Below, piece by piece: positions 42,083-50,649 of a stretch of DNA of 64,000 nt. This DNA is from JAHFTY01 sp964584785 (GTDB lineage: Bacteria > Acidobacteriota > Terriglobia > 20CM-2-55-15). The position numbers were made by a program, and so were the translations under genes. The notes beneath the pieces were generated by a model that was not told the origin of the DNA, did not search any database, and worked only from the letters and a program-made list of their open reading frames with translations. The DNA lies in the NCBI GenBank assembly GCA_964584785.1, contig CAZPBY010000034.1, forward strand, positions 13,471 to 77,470, written 5' to 3'. The first letter of the stretch is position 1. Each line of letters begins with the position of its first letter.

Positions 42083-43099
42083 CTACGGATGTCCCAGCAC
42101 CGGATGTGGAACGTAAGGTTCTTCAAGGAACGCCATCTCGTCGGCGGACAGGGAGACTCCGAGTGATGCCACGGCTTCTTCAACGTGTTCAGGGCTTGTC
42201 GCTCCGATGACGGGCGACGTGATCCATGGTTTCGACATCATCCATGCCAGTGCGATCTGCGCGGGCTTGACGGAACGTCGTCGCGCCAGTTCAACAGTGC
42301 GATCGGCAACTCGGAAGTCCGATTCCTGGTAGTAGAGGCGGTGGGCATATTCATCGGTCTTGGCGCGTAGAGTCTCGCCCCAATCTGTTCGGGAACGGTT
42401 GCCTGCCAGGAAGCCGCGGGCCAGCGGACTCCACGGAAGCAGCGCAATACCTTCCGCGCGGCAAAGAGGGATCATTTCGCGTTCCTCTTCCCGATAAACC
42501 AGATTGTAGTGGTTCTGCATCGATACAAACCGCGTGCATCGCAATGCGTCCGCCCGATACAGCGACTTTGCGAATTCCCACGCGTACATGCTGGAAGCCC
42601 CGACGTAGCGCACCTTCCCATCCCGTATCAGATCGTTCAGCGCGGAGAGAGTCTCTTCGATGGGGACTTCGTAGTCCCAACGATGAATCTGGTAGAGATC
42701 AATGTAATCCGTGCCAAGACGTCTTAGCGATGCATCTGCCGCGTCGAAAATATGTTTGCGCGAAAGTCCACGGTCATTTGGGCCGGAACCCATCGGTCCG
42801 TTCACCTTCGTGGCAACGACGACCTGATCACGCGCGCTGAAGTCGCGGAGAGCGCGGCCCAGGATCTCTTCACTCGCGCCGGTGGAATAAACATCGGCGG
42901 TGTCGAAAAAATTGATGCCGGATTCGAGTGCCGTCTTAACGACGCTGCGGCCGGCGCGCTCATCGATCGTCCATCGTTGCCACTCGCGACTGCCGAACGA
43001 CATGGTTCCGAGACAAATATTCGAAACCTTCAGACCGGTCGAACCAAGCCTGACGTAGCTGACGGCCGGCCGTCCGCGGAACCGCTCAAACAGGCTCAC
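42083..43099 (-). CDS. Aldo/keto reductase
   Basis: This 338-residue TIM-barrel oxidoreductase starts at GTG with AGGAG eight bases upstream. The catalytic tetrad is visible: Asp in NFFDTADVYS, Tyr in the same motif, Lys in VVATKV, His in YQIHRWD. The NADPH-binding end includes PVIGATSPEHVEEA. It is the first gene of the minus-strand glycan-type cluster and could reduce a sugar aldehyde or keto intermediate, but the family is broad. Confidence 0.88.
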   Translation of the reverse strand: MSLFERFRGRPAVSYVRLGSTGLKVSNICLGTMSFGSREWQRWTIDERAGRSVVKTALESGINFFDTADVYSTGASEEILGRALRDFSARDQVVVATKVNGPMGSGPNDRGLSRKHIFDAADASLRRLGTDYIDLYQIHRWDYEVPIEETLSALNDLIRDGKVRYVGASSMYAWEFAKSLYRADALRCTRFVSMQNHYNLVYREEEREMIPLCRAEGIALLPWSPLARGFLAGNRSRTDWGETLRAKTDEYAHRLYYQESDFRVADRTVELARRRSVKPAQIALAWMMSKPWITSPVIGATSPEHVEEAVASLGVSLSADEMAFLEEPYVPHPVLGHP

Positions 43100-43280
43100 G
43101 AATCGCTCCTGTTAAGGTGTTGGCGTCCGAACGGGCAGTTGTCGTCAGGACTGATGGATTTTGAGGCCAAGCCGGTAAACAGCGAACAGCAATTAACATC
43201 GCGTCTGTAGAAAGGAACACCAAAAATCTACTGCAGAATGGGAGGTAGCCGCAAATACGGCGAGCCGGAAATGGCGCCAC

Positions 43281-43304
43281 GAAGCCCGTTGTGCGACGGG
43301 CTTC
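43281..43304. terminator. Perfect 9-bp hairpin
   Basis: GAAGCCCGT-TGTGCG-ACGGGCTTC. It has the same core as the larger hairpin at 25346. It lies between the aldo/keto reductase start and the repeat array, and could end minus-strand transcription coming from the TIGR03435 gene. Confidence 0.5.
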
Positions 43305-43346
43305 ATGACGTTGCGTCTCAGTAATCTGTCGACTTGGTCTTTGAAG

Positions 43347-43406
43347 TTTCTTCTTTACGGCCGAACTTTCTTCTTTGCGCTCGGACTTTCTTCTTTGCCG
43401 CTGAAC
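43347..43406. repeat. 20-bp tandem repeat array, 3 copies
   Basis: Three adjacent 20-base units start at 43347, 43367 and 43387, the first being TTTCTTCTTTACGGCCGAAC. They differ mainly in the GC-rich middle. The same unit forms the longer array at 44616, in the same orientation, so the two arrays bracket the TIGR03435 gene. The array runs directly into the duplicated aroB tail at 43407. Confidence 0.9.
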
Positions 43407-43572
43407 TGCCGGCCGTTCTCACGAAGCGTTGATCGCACACATCAACTACGACAAGAAAGTCTTCGGCGACGCGCCTCGCTGGATTCTGCCCGTCGCGATC
43501 GGCCGCGCCGTGATTTCCAGCGGAGTCAGCGAAGCAGACCTGATCGCCGTCCTCAAGGAATCCGCTTCGTGA
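43407..43572 (+). repeat. Displaced copy of the aroB 3' end
   Basis: These 166 bases match 36202-36368, the end of the fused aroK-aroB gene, with a 1-base deletion in a T-run near the start and only three other changes: AGC to ATC, TCC to TCG and TAA to TGA. The last two changes keep the encoded Ser-stop, so this tail may come from a slightly different functional allele rather than from simple decay. The copy is in the same orientation and ~7 kb from its source. It is followed 1 bp later by the end of the TIGR03435 gene. Confidence 0.93.
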
Positions 43573-43573
43573 T

Positions 43574-44596
43574 TTAGTTTTCTTTTGGTTTTTGAACCGA
43601 ATCGATCACCAAAACGTTGACCGGGCCCTTTGCCGATTCCAACTTCAATCCGAGTTCCTGGATAGCCGTGAACAGCGACGGAATGGGATCCCCTGCTGAA
43701 GGCGGTGAAATCGTTCCCGCCGCCCCGACGCCTGCTCCACCTGCTGGAAGTGCACCCGGAGGTATCGGCGGAAATCCACCGGGAGGGACCGGCATGTTTA
43801 AACCTTCGGGACTGAACTGCAACTTGAAATCGAAGAGCCCTTTCAGATCCGTCTTGTCGACGACGAGTCTTCCGACCTGTTGCTGCAGCATGCCCAACAG
43901 ATTCGCAATTGGGACACCCGTTGCCTGCATCGTCATACCCGACGGGTTGATCATCACCATCATGGCGCCTCGCGGCATATTGACAGGACGGGGAGGACCT
44001 GCCGCCGCCCCAGGCGGCGGAGGAGGCGGAGGCGGCGGTGGGAACGGCGCGGATGGCCTTTCCGGCGCCGGACCGCAGGGCTGAGGCGGTCCGCCTGCCG
44101 TGAGTGCCGGCGGTGTTTGATCCGCCGACGCTTTGAGTTTGGGCCCGTCCTTGCCAACCACGAGGTTATAGATCGGAAGTTCACGCGTCTCCATGTGAGC
44201 CTTCAGCTCATACCGGTCCTCCAGCATCGACTGAATCATGAGCTGCAGTTGATCGCGGGAAATCACTCCACCGCTGCAATCGACGGTTGCCTGAATATCG
44301 TATCGATCCAAATCGATCCAGTTCGGCGGATTGATTATCTGAAGCTGGCCGGGTCCTTCGCTCGCCGGCCGATATGCCTGCTGCAACAACATCCTCAAGG
44401 TTGCGCCCGCCATTGTGTATCGGTTGCCGCGGGCGCCGCCTCCGCGCAATCCGGTGGGATTCGGCGCGTTGGGTTTTATGGAAACCACATCAAATGACGG
44501 CTTCGGAGTTTGAGGTGTTTGCGACAAGACCGGAATTCCGGCGAGGATGAATGCCGCAATCCACAACGCGATTTTTCCGTTGGTCTTCAGTTGCAT
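43574..44596 (-). CDS. TIGR03435 family protein (soil-associated family)
   Basis: This 340-residue exported protein has the signal peptide LWIAAFILAGIPVLSQ followed by the family signature SFDVVSIKPN (about 35-44). The typical pattern continues with GNRYTMAGATLRMLLQQAY, DRYDIQATVD, MIQSMLEDRYELKAHMETRE, YNLVVGKDGPKL and LFTAIQELGLKLESAKGPV. The middle carries Pro-rich runs (nine consecutive Pro near 190). The family is known for large paralogous expansions in Acidobacteria such as Solibacter; function is unknown. ATG 44596 has GGAGAG upstream. The gene is flanked by 20-bp arrays on both sides and by a duplicated aroB tail on one side. Confidence 0.9.
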   Translation of the reverse strand: MQLKTNGKIALWIAAFILAGIPVLSQTPQTPKPSFDVVSIKPNAPNPTGLRGGGARGNRYTMAGATLRMLLQQAYRPASEGPGQLQIINPPNWIDLDRYDIQATVDCSGGVISRDQLQLMIQSMLEDRYELKAHMETRELPIYNLVVGKDGPKLKASADQTPPALTAGGPPQPCGPAPERPSAPFPPPPPPPPPPGAAAGPPRPVNMPRGAMMVMINPSGMTMQATGVPIANLLGMLQQQVGRLVVDKTDLKGLFDFKLQFSPEGLNMPVPPGGFPPIPPGALPAGGAGVGAAGTISPPSAGDPIPSLFTAIQELGLKLESAKGPVNVLVIDSVQKPKEN

Positions 44597-44615
44597 TTGG
44601 AAACTCTCCACCCTC

Positions 44616-44788
44616 TTTCTTCTTTACGGCCGAACTCTCTTCTTTACGGCTGAACTTTCTTCTTTGCGGTCGAACCTTCTTCTTTGCAGTCGAACCTTCT
44701 TCTTTGCCGCTGAACTTTCTTCTTTACGGTCGAACTTTCTTCTTTGCGGCCGAACTTTCTGCTTTACGACTGAACTTTCTTCTTGCGG
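44616..44788. repeat. 20-bp tandem repeat array, about 8.5 copies
   Basis: Units start every 20 bases at 44616, 44636 and so on to 44756, with consensus TTTCTTCTTTRCGGYCGAAC. A ninth, degenerate unit ends near 44788. It has the same unit and orientation as the three-copy array at 43347. It is not a CRISPR, because there are no unique spacers. It occupies the leader of the TIGR03435 gene and the 3' flank of the S9 peptidase gene. Confidence 0.93.
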
Positions 44789-44866
44789 CTGCTCGTTTTG
44801 GGTTCCTCATGAGCGTTGGACGATATACACCGGCCAGCCCTGAACGACAACTACCTTCACTGTCGA

Positions 44867-46942
44867 TTACCGTCCCCGCGCGGCGTTGGTGCTGCCGGCG
44901 GGTTTCTTCAGATATTTGTCGTACCAGGCGATGTAGCGTTCCAGCCGGTCGCGCTGGTAGCTGGGCCGGCCGATGCTGTGCGGTTCGTTGGGATAAATGA
45001 TTAACCGCGTGTCGATGCCGAGGCTTCTCAGCGCCTGGTACATCTGCTGGCCGCCTTGAACCGGCACATTGAAGTCGCGCTCGCCGCCGAGGAACAGCGT
45101 GGGAGTCTTGATGCGATCGGCATGCAGGAAGGGATAGGACAGTTTCTGGTAGGTCTCCCAAGCCTTCGCATCCCATGGCGGACCGATTTCGTTGTCGTAT
45201 TGAATGATGTACTGGTCGGTGCCGTAGAACGAAACCGTAAACGCGGTTCCGGCGCCGCTGGTCGCGGCTTTGAAGCGAGCATCCGTCGCGATCAGGTAGT
45301 CGGTCAGAATGCCGCCATAACTCCAGCCGCCGACGCCGAGTCGATCCGGATCCGCGACGCCCATCTTGATCACGTGATCGACGCCCGCAAGGAGGTCTTC
45401 CACCTCGTAGTGACCCCAATCCGCGAAAATCGCGCGGGAAAATTTCTGGCCGCGCCCGGCGCTGCCGCGATAGTTCACGGCCAGCACCGCATAGCCGTTG
45501 GCCGCGAACCACTGTCGTTCCGAGCTGAAGGAATGCCCGTCCTGACCATTCGGACCGCCGTGAATGCGAAGCAGAAACGGAACCTTCGTACCGTTGACGT
45601 ATCCGGCAGGCCTGGTCAACAGTCCATGGACCTCGGTGCCATCCTTACTGTTGAAACTCACGTCTTCCGTTTGCCCAAGCTCGAGTTGTGAAAACAACGC
45701 ATCGTTCTGATGCGTGATCGGCTGAACGGCCGCGCCGTCGAATGCATACACTTCGTTGGCGCGATTGTCGCCGCCGGAAATCACAACCGAGTGACCGGCG
45801 GCAGGCATCCAACTGGAAACAACGACGGGCGTCCGGATCAATCGCTGAACGGTTCCGCCCTCGACTGGAGTTCTCGCCGGATACGCGGACCGGTCATCCG
45901 TAATGATGAAGGTCAAGGCGGTGCCGTCCGTGGTGAAGCGAAGATTGGAAACTCCCCGGTCCAGGGCCTCGATCGCTTTCACTCGGGCCGGTGCGGCGCT
46001 TCCATCGGATCGAACGAGCGCCGCGTGATCCATGTTGTAGGCGCCCCATTTTTTGTCGTCGCTTTCACTGAAGGCGATCCACTTTCCGTCCGGACTCCAC
46101 TCGGGCTTGCCGCGAACCACGCGTGTCGTCATCGGCGTGATCGCCTTCTCGGTGGAGCCTGCTTTAGCGTCGCTGACGTAAATCTGATTGGAGGGTTCGC
46201 GGTCGGGATCGGCGACGTGATTGCTCGTGAAAGCGAGTCGCGTGCCGTCCGGCGACCACGACGGCGACGCTTCATCCCACTGCTTGTTGTTCGTGAGTTG
46301 CTCCAGCTTCCGGGTCGCGACATCGAACAAATAAATGTAGCTGTGCCTGCCGGAAAGCAGGTATCCCTGGCCGTCCTGTTTGTACTTGTAACGATCGATC
46401 ACGATCGGCTTCGGCGCTTTCGGCTTGCCGGCATCGCCTGAGGGATTGTTGGCATTCGAATCGGCCTCAGGATCGGGATCACCGATAATGAGCGCGAGCC
46501 GCTTCGAGTCGCGCGACCATTCGAAGCCCTGGAGGCGCCCTTTGACGTCGGTGAGTTGCTGTGCCTCACCTCCGTTTCGATCGAGAAGCCACACCTGCTC
46601 GCCTTTTGCCGGACCCGCGCGCGAAGATGTGAACGCGAGGTATTGGCCATCCGGACTCCATCGCGGAGACGACTCGCTCTCCGGGCTCGACGTCATCTGA
46701 CGTTGAGTCTTCCCGTCGTAACTGGCGAGCCAGATGTGTGAGATCGACTTGTCTTCTTTGCTGTCAATCGACGAAACCACATAAGCCACCAGTTCACCGT
46801 CGGGCGACAGTTGCGGGTCGCGAACCTCACGCAACCGGCTGATGTCGTCGAGTGTGATCGGATGTTTGCCCGTCTGCGCGAGTTGCACCACCGCGACGCA
46901 ACAGATGAATGTCAAAACCAGCGAGATTCTCTTTTTAAGCAT
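44867..46942 (-). CDS. S9 family peptidase (acylaminoacyl/prolyl oligopeptidase type)
   Basis: This 691-residue protein has a signal peptide (RISLVLTFICCVAVVQLAQ). Residues ~35-420 form a TolB/WD40-like propeller (RDPQLSPDGELVAYVVSSID; PRWSPDGQYLAFTSSRAG; PEWSPDGKWIAFSE). Residues ~440-690 form an alpha/beta hydrolase domain with HGGPNGQDGH, catalytic Ser in VGGWSYGGILTDY, Asp in GERDFNVP and His in PNEPHSIG. It is probably a periplasmic peptidase cleaving short acylated or proline-containing peptides. It is divergent from the kinase-TPR gene with a 225-bp gap. The next 20-bp array begins ~80 bp after its stop. Confidence 0.9.
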   Translation of the reverse strand: MLKKRISLVLTFICCVAVVQLAQTGKHPITLDDISRLREVRDPQLSPDGELVAYVVSSIDSKEDKSISHIWLASYDGKTQRQMTSSPESESSPRWSPDGQYLAFTSSRAGPAKGEQVWLLDRNGGEAQQLTDVKGRLQGFEWSRDSKRLALIIGDPDPEADSNANNPSGDAGKPKAPKPIVIDRYKYKQDGQGYLLSGRHSYIYLFDVATRKLEQLTNNKQWDEASPSWSPDGTRLAFTSNHVADPDREPSNQIYVSDAKAGSTEKAITPMTTRVVRGKPEWSPDGKWIAFSESDDKKWGAYNMDHAALVRSDGSAAPARVKAIEALDRGVSNLRFTTDGTALTFIITDDRSAYPARTPVEGGTVQRLIRTPVVVSSWMPAAGHSVVISGGDNRANEVYAFDGAAVQPITHQNDALFSQLELGQTEDVSFNSKDGTEVHGLLTRPAGYVNGTKVPFLLRIHGGPNGQDGHSFSSERQWFAANGYAVLAVNYRGSAGRGQKFSRAIFADWGHYEVEDLLAGVDHVIKMGVADPDRLGVGGWSYGGILTDYLIATDARFKAATSGAGTAFTVSFYGTDQYIIQYDNEIGPPWDAKAWETYQKLSYPFLHADRIKTPTLFLGGERDFNVPVQGGQQMYQALRSLGIDTRLIIYPNEPHSIGRPSYQRDRLERYIAWYDKYLKKPAGSTNAARGR

Positions 46943-47167
46943 GGGGTAATCGGCTCCTCAGGTCCCGATCAGGATGCTAGCCTGCGCAGTTTGCTCCCGT
47001 CGAACAAAAACTTTCGAATATCGGAGCGCGCGCATTCTAAAAACCGCGATCCGCAGAGAGCACCACAAAAGCCTGGCGGCTGCGGGATCGAGTCAGCGAG
47101 CGGGAGAGGTTCTACATCGACTTTCTTATCGGATTATATCCTGACCACTTTACCCTATACTTTTCGC

Positions 47168-49573
47168 GTGCTCACACCTGGGAAAAAACTCGGCCGCTAC
47201 GAAATCCGCTCGCAGATCGGGGCGGGAGGCATGGGTGAGGTATACCTGGCACAGGACACCAGCCTGGATCGCAAGGTCGCTCTGAAAATTTTGCCTGATG
47301 AGGTTGCGGCCGATCCGGATCGCATGAAGCGTTTCGTGCAGGAAGCCAGGGCGACTTCAGCATTAAATCATCCCAACATCATTACGATCTACGAAATCGA
47401 ACAGACGGACTCCATACCTTTCATTGCCAGCGAATTTATCGATGGTCCGACACTGCGTGAACGAATGCGAGGGCAGCCGCTGCCGATCGCGGAAGTGTTG
47501 AATGTGTCTGTCCAGATCGCCGGCGCTCTCGCGGCCGCCCATGACAGCGGCATCGTGCACCGCGATATCAAGCCGGAGAACATCATTCTTCGCCGCGACG
47601 GCATCGCGAAGGTGCTGGATTTTGGTCTGGCGAAGCTCACCGGACAAGGATCGCGGGAATCGGTCGACACTAACGCACCGACTCGCCGCCATTCCATGAC
47701 CGACTCCGGAGTGGTGATGGGCACGGCGACTTACATGTCGCCGGAGCAGGCGCGCGGCCAGCAGGTGGATGCGCGCACGGACATCTTCAGTCTTGGAGCA
47801 GTGATTTACGAACTGGCCACGCATCAACTGCCGTTCGAGGGATCCAGCATCTATGAAATCGTCGCGTCGATTCTGAGCGACAAGGAAGCGCAACCGCTCT
47901 CGCGTTATTCATCAGGCGTGCCGCCGGAGCTGGAACGCATCGTCGGCAAGGCACTGCGCAAGAATCGAGAGGAGCGATATCAAACCATCAAGGACCTGTT
48001 GCTCGACCTGCAGAGCCTCAAACAGCACCTGGAATTTGAGAGAACACATCACCGTGTTATACGTGCGCGACGCACGCCTTTACTCGTTTGGGGAATGTTG
48101 GTGCTGGTTGTAGGTGTGATTGGTTATGTATGGTGGAAGCAGTCGCGCGCTCTCAACCCGCCCGCGATCAAGTCGCTCGCGGTACTTCCTCTGAAATCAC
48201 TCGATGCCGGGGAAAACTATTTAGGGTTAGGCATCGCGGATGCAGCCATTCGCAGAGTCAGTCAGACGGGCCGGCTGATCGTGCGTCCGACGAGTGCCGT
48301 GCGCAAATATCTGACCGAGGACACGGACGCGCTCGCCGCGGCGAAACAGCTGGGAGTGGATTCGGTGCTGGAAGGTTCGTTTCAGCGCTCGGACGATCGC
48401 CTGCGGGTAAGCGTCAATCTTCTGCGAGTTCGTGACGGCGCGTCGTTATGGACCGACAGCTTTGATTTGCGCATGGCGGATATCTTCACGATTCAGGATA
48501 CGGTTGCGCAGCAAGTTGCCTCTCGACTGCGCCTGGAACTGGATACGTCGCAACAGGCTCAACTGACCAAGCACTCCACATCGAACCCGACCGCTTACGA
48601 TTTTTATCTGAGGGGAATTTACAGCTTTGACCAGCGCATATCGCGTGGCAAAGACACGAAAACGCAGCTCGAAGACGCTATCGGTTTTTACAAGAAGGCG
48701 ATTGACGCCGATCCGAAGTTCGCGCTGGCGCACGCCCAGCTGGCTTACGTTTACTCCGTCAGGGCGGTCTTCCTGGAGCCAACGCAGGGGACATGGGTCG
48801 ACCTCGCGAACGACGAGGCCAATCGCGCGGAGCAACTCGATCCGCAGCTGGCAGAGACGCACCTGGCCCGTTTTCAGCTGTTGTACAGCCAGTATCAAGG
48901 CTATCAGGGAGAAGCAGCACTGCGCGAACTGCGGCTGGCGAACCAGCTCAATCCGAACGTCGGTCACAGTGAGTTGGCCTACATGTATATCCATCTCGGT
49001 CTCGAAGACCTCGCCGGGCGCGAGCTCCAGCGGGCGTTCGAAGTAGATCCGACGAGCGAATACGACAAAGGAACAGCGCTCCTTATTGAAGAGGTGACCG
49101 GCAATCTTGATGAATACTTCGCCGAGCGAGATCGCAATCAGGACGATCGGATGGACGCCCTGTATTTCATGCGCAAGCGCCGGTTCGACGAAGCGGAAAA
49201 GGCAATGGGGAAAATGCTGACAAAAACCCCCGGCGCAATCTTTTTGCCACCGACGAGGGCGCTTTTATTGGCCGCGAAAGGAGATTTTCGCGCCGCGGAA
49301 GCAGAGATTCCGAAAATCCTCGGCCTGCATCCCGTCAAGGATCCGCTCTATCATCACGCCGCTTACGACATCGCCTGTATCTATGCGATGCAAGGCAAGA
49401 GCGCCGAAGCGGTGAAATACTTGCGAGAATCCGCCGTCAACGGTTATCACCTCTATCCCCGATACCAGCGTGAAAATCATTTCGACCCCATCCGCCAGTC
49501 GCCCGAGTTCATTCAGTTCATGACTGAAATGAAAACGGAGAATGATAAGTACCGGCGCGAATTCGGTGACTAG
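47168..49573 (+). CDS. Ser/Thr protein kinase with C-terminal TPR region
   Basis: This 801-residue protein starts at GTG 47168, where homology to Pkn kinases begins (LGRYEIRSQIGAGGMGEVYL); the frame extends far upstream as shadow. The kinase has a P-loop at 18-23, VALK Lys40, HRDIKPEN at 131, DFG at 151 and SPEQARG at 191. A membrane helix lies at ~304-322 (LLVWGMLVLVVGVIGYVWW). The outside part begins with a FlgO/CadC-type segment (SLAVLPLKSL ... SVLEGSFQRSDDRLRVSVNL) and continues with TPR helices to the end. There is no Shine-Dalgarno, and a -10-like TATACT lies only about ten bases upstream, so a leaderless transcript is possible. It may sense peptide or envelope signals. Confidence 0.88.
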   Translation: MLTPGKKLGRYEIRSQIGAGGMGEVYLAQDTSLDRKVALKILPDEVAADPDRMKRFVQEARATSALNHPNIITIYEIEQTDSIPFIASEFIDGPTLRERMRGQPLPIAEVLNVSVQIAGALAAAHDSGIVHRDIKPENIILRRDGIAKVLDFGLAKLTGQGSRESVDTNAPTRRHSMTDSGVVMGTATYMSPEQARGQQVDARTDIFSLGAVIYELATHQLPFEGSSIYEIVASILSDKEAQPLSRYSSGVPPELERIVGKALRKNREERYQTIKDLLLDLQSLKQHLEFERTHHRVIRARRTPLLVWGMLVLVVGVIGYVWWKQSRALNPPAIKSLAVLPLKSLDAGENYLGLGIADAAIRRVSQTGRLIVRPTSAVRKYLTEDTDALAAAKQLGVDSVLEGSFQRSDDRLRVSVNLLRVRDGASLWTDSFDLRMADIFTIQDTVAQQVASRLRLELDTSQQAQLTKHSTSNPTAYDFYLRGIYSFDQRISRGKDTKTQLEDAIGFYKKAIDADPKFALAHAQLAYVYSVRAVFLEPTQGTWVDLANDEANRAEQLDPQLAETHLARFQLLYSQYQGYQGEAALRELRLANQLNPNVGHSELAYMYIHLGLEDLAGRELQRAFEVDPTSEYDKGTALLIEEVTGNLDEYFAERDRNQDDRMDALYFMRKRRFDEAEKAMGKMLTKTPGAIFLPPTRALLLAAKGDFRAAEAEIPKILGLHPVKDPLYHHAAYDIACIYAMQGKSAEAVKYLRESAVNGYHLYPRYQRENHFDPIRQSPEFIQFMTEMKTENDKYRREFGD

Positions 49574-49847
49574 CCGCAAACGCGGTGAACGCTTTTCCCT
49601 TCGCGGAGAGCCTTCAATGGCTCTTCAAGACGACGTCCGCCAAGCGTTGCCGGCAATTTTGCGCCTTACCGCGTCCGTATTGAGGGATTGAGGAAGTAGT
49701 CGGCGTCGCGTTTGCTGGGCGCATCATGAAGTCGTCGACAAAGGGTGCGCGTCCCTACAATCGCCGTCGAATCCGAAAAATGCGGTGGACCGCGACACTC
49801 ATTGCTGTGCAAATGAAATGACGAAAGACCGGTGATATAGTCGCGAC

Positions 49848-50216
49848 ATGATGGACGCCACGATTGTGAATCCACTTGTGGAGAAGCGCCGAGAGTACGC
49901 CGAAAAGATGCGGAAAGCTGTGGATACGATCGTCGAGGTTTTGTCGGCGATGCCCGACGTCCTGAGAGTGAGCTTGTTTGGCTCCTATGCCCGCGGGCGC
50001 GCCGACCTGTTTACAGACCTGGATGTTCTGGTGGTGATGAAGACGAACAAGAACTTTGTGGACCGGCTGGCGACTCTTTACCGAGCCCTCACGGTTCCGG
50101 TCGATCTCGACTTGCTGTGCTACACGCCCGAGGAGTTGGAATCGCTCAAAAAGCGGCCTTTTCTCAGGCGCGCTCTGGCGGACGAGGTCGTCTTGTATGC
50201 GAAGACAGCCGATTGA
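49848..50216 (+). CDS. MNT-type nucleotidyltransferase (HEPN partner)
   Basis: This 122-residue protein is a minimal nucleotidyltransferase with the motif LFGSYARGRADLFTDLDVLV (about 43-62), carrying the GSX10DXD active-site pattern. The third acidic residue is likely in VDLDLLC (about 86). In MNT-HEPN pairs this protein usually neutralises the HEPN toxin, in MntA by AMPylation. It overlaps the HEPN gene by 20 bp. A 274-bp stretch upstream (49574-49847) shows nothing recognisable. Confidence 0.85.
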   Translation: MMDATIVNPLVEKRREYAEKMRKAVDTIVEVLSAMPDVLRVSLFGSYARGRADLFTDLDVLVVMKTNKNFVDRLATLYRALTVPVDLDLLCYTPEELESLKKRPFLRRALADEVVLYAKTAD

Positions 50217-50649
50217 GGAAGGTCTCCGCTGGCTCGAACAGGCGGAAGAAGATTTGCGCTGGGCCAAGGAGCTTGCGGAACGCGGCGGATTCCATATCGC
50301 CTGCTTCCTTGTCCAGCAAATCTCTGAAAAGGCCCTGAAGGGATTCATCTACGCACAGGGTGAAGAAATCGTCATCGGCCGCTCGATCGAACGATTATGC
50401 CGCCAGGCGAATGCATGGCAACCACAGTTCAGCGAATTCGCTAAGACGTGGACTGTGCTGGACAGCTACTACATTCCAACCCGCTACCCCAACGGACTCC
50501 CGGATAGTATTCCGGCCAGAGTGTTCACCGAACATGCCGCCAAAGAAGCGGTGCGTTCGGCTCAGGAGGCCGTCGATTTCGTCCGCAACGAGATTGGCAG
50601 ACTTCAAGCCGCGGAGTCGGCGAAACCGCGAGATGAGCATCAGGATTGA
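50197..50649 (+). CDS. HEPN-domain protein (putative toxin partner)
   Basis: This 150-residue protein starts at the ATG inside the end of the MNT gene. It has the HEPN-type (PF05168) helical pattern EEGLRWLEQAEEDLRWAKEL, HIACFLVQQISEKALKGFIY and AKEAVRSAQEAVDFVRNEIG. Basic and His residues sit in RGGFH at the start of helix 2, but the exact RX4-6H RNase motif is not clear-cut, so it could be a non-nucleolytic HEPN. Together with the MNT gene it forms a two-gene toxin-antitoxin-like module. Its 3' end overlaps the convergent zincin-like gene by 10 bp. Confidence 0.82.
   Translation: MRRQPIEEGLRWLEQAEEDLRWAKELAERGGFHIACFLVQQISEKALKGFIYAQGEEIVIGRSIERLCRQANAWQPQFSEFAKTWTVLDSYYIPTRYPNGLPDSIPARVFTEHAAKEAVRSAQEAVDFVRNEIGRLQAAESAKPRDEHQD

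Noticed and set aside
36366..43406. Calling the glycan cluster an integrative element
   Set aside because: Direct copies of the aroB tail fit such an event, but no integrase, excisionase or mobilisation gene is present, so only the duplication is claimed.
43347..44788. 20-bp arrays as a CRISPR
   Set aside because: Units are directly adjacent with no unique spacers, are shorter than usual repeats, and no cas genes are in the window.
44807..44866. In-frame 19-codon extension past the S9 peptidase stop
   Set aside because: A short open run of this length is common by chance in this base composition, and the family's C-terminus is already complete before the TAA.
46811..47167. N-terminal extension of the kinase-TPR protein by 119 codons
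   Set aside because: The extension overlaps the 5' end of the divergent S9 peptidase gene and has no kinase-family similarity; homology begins at GTG 47168.
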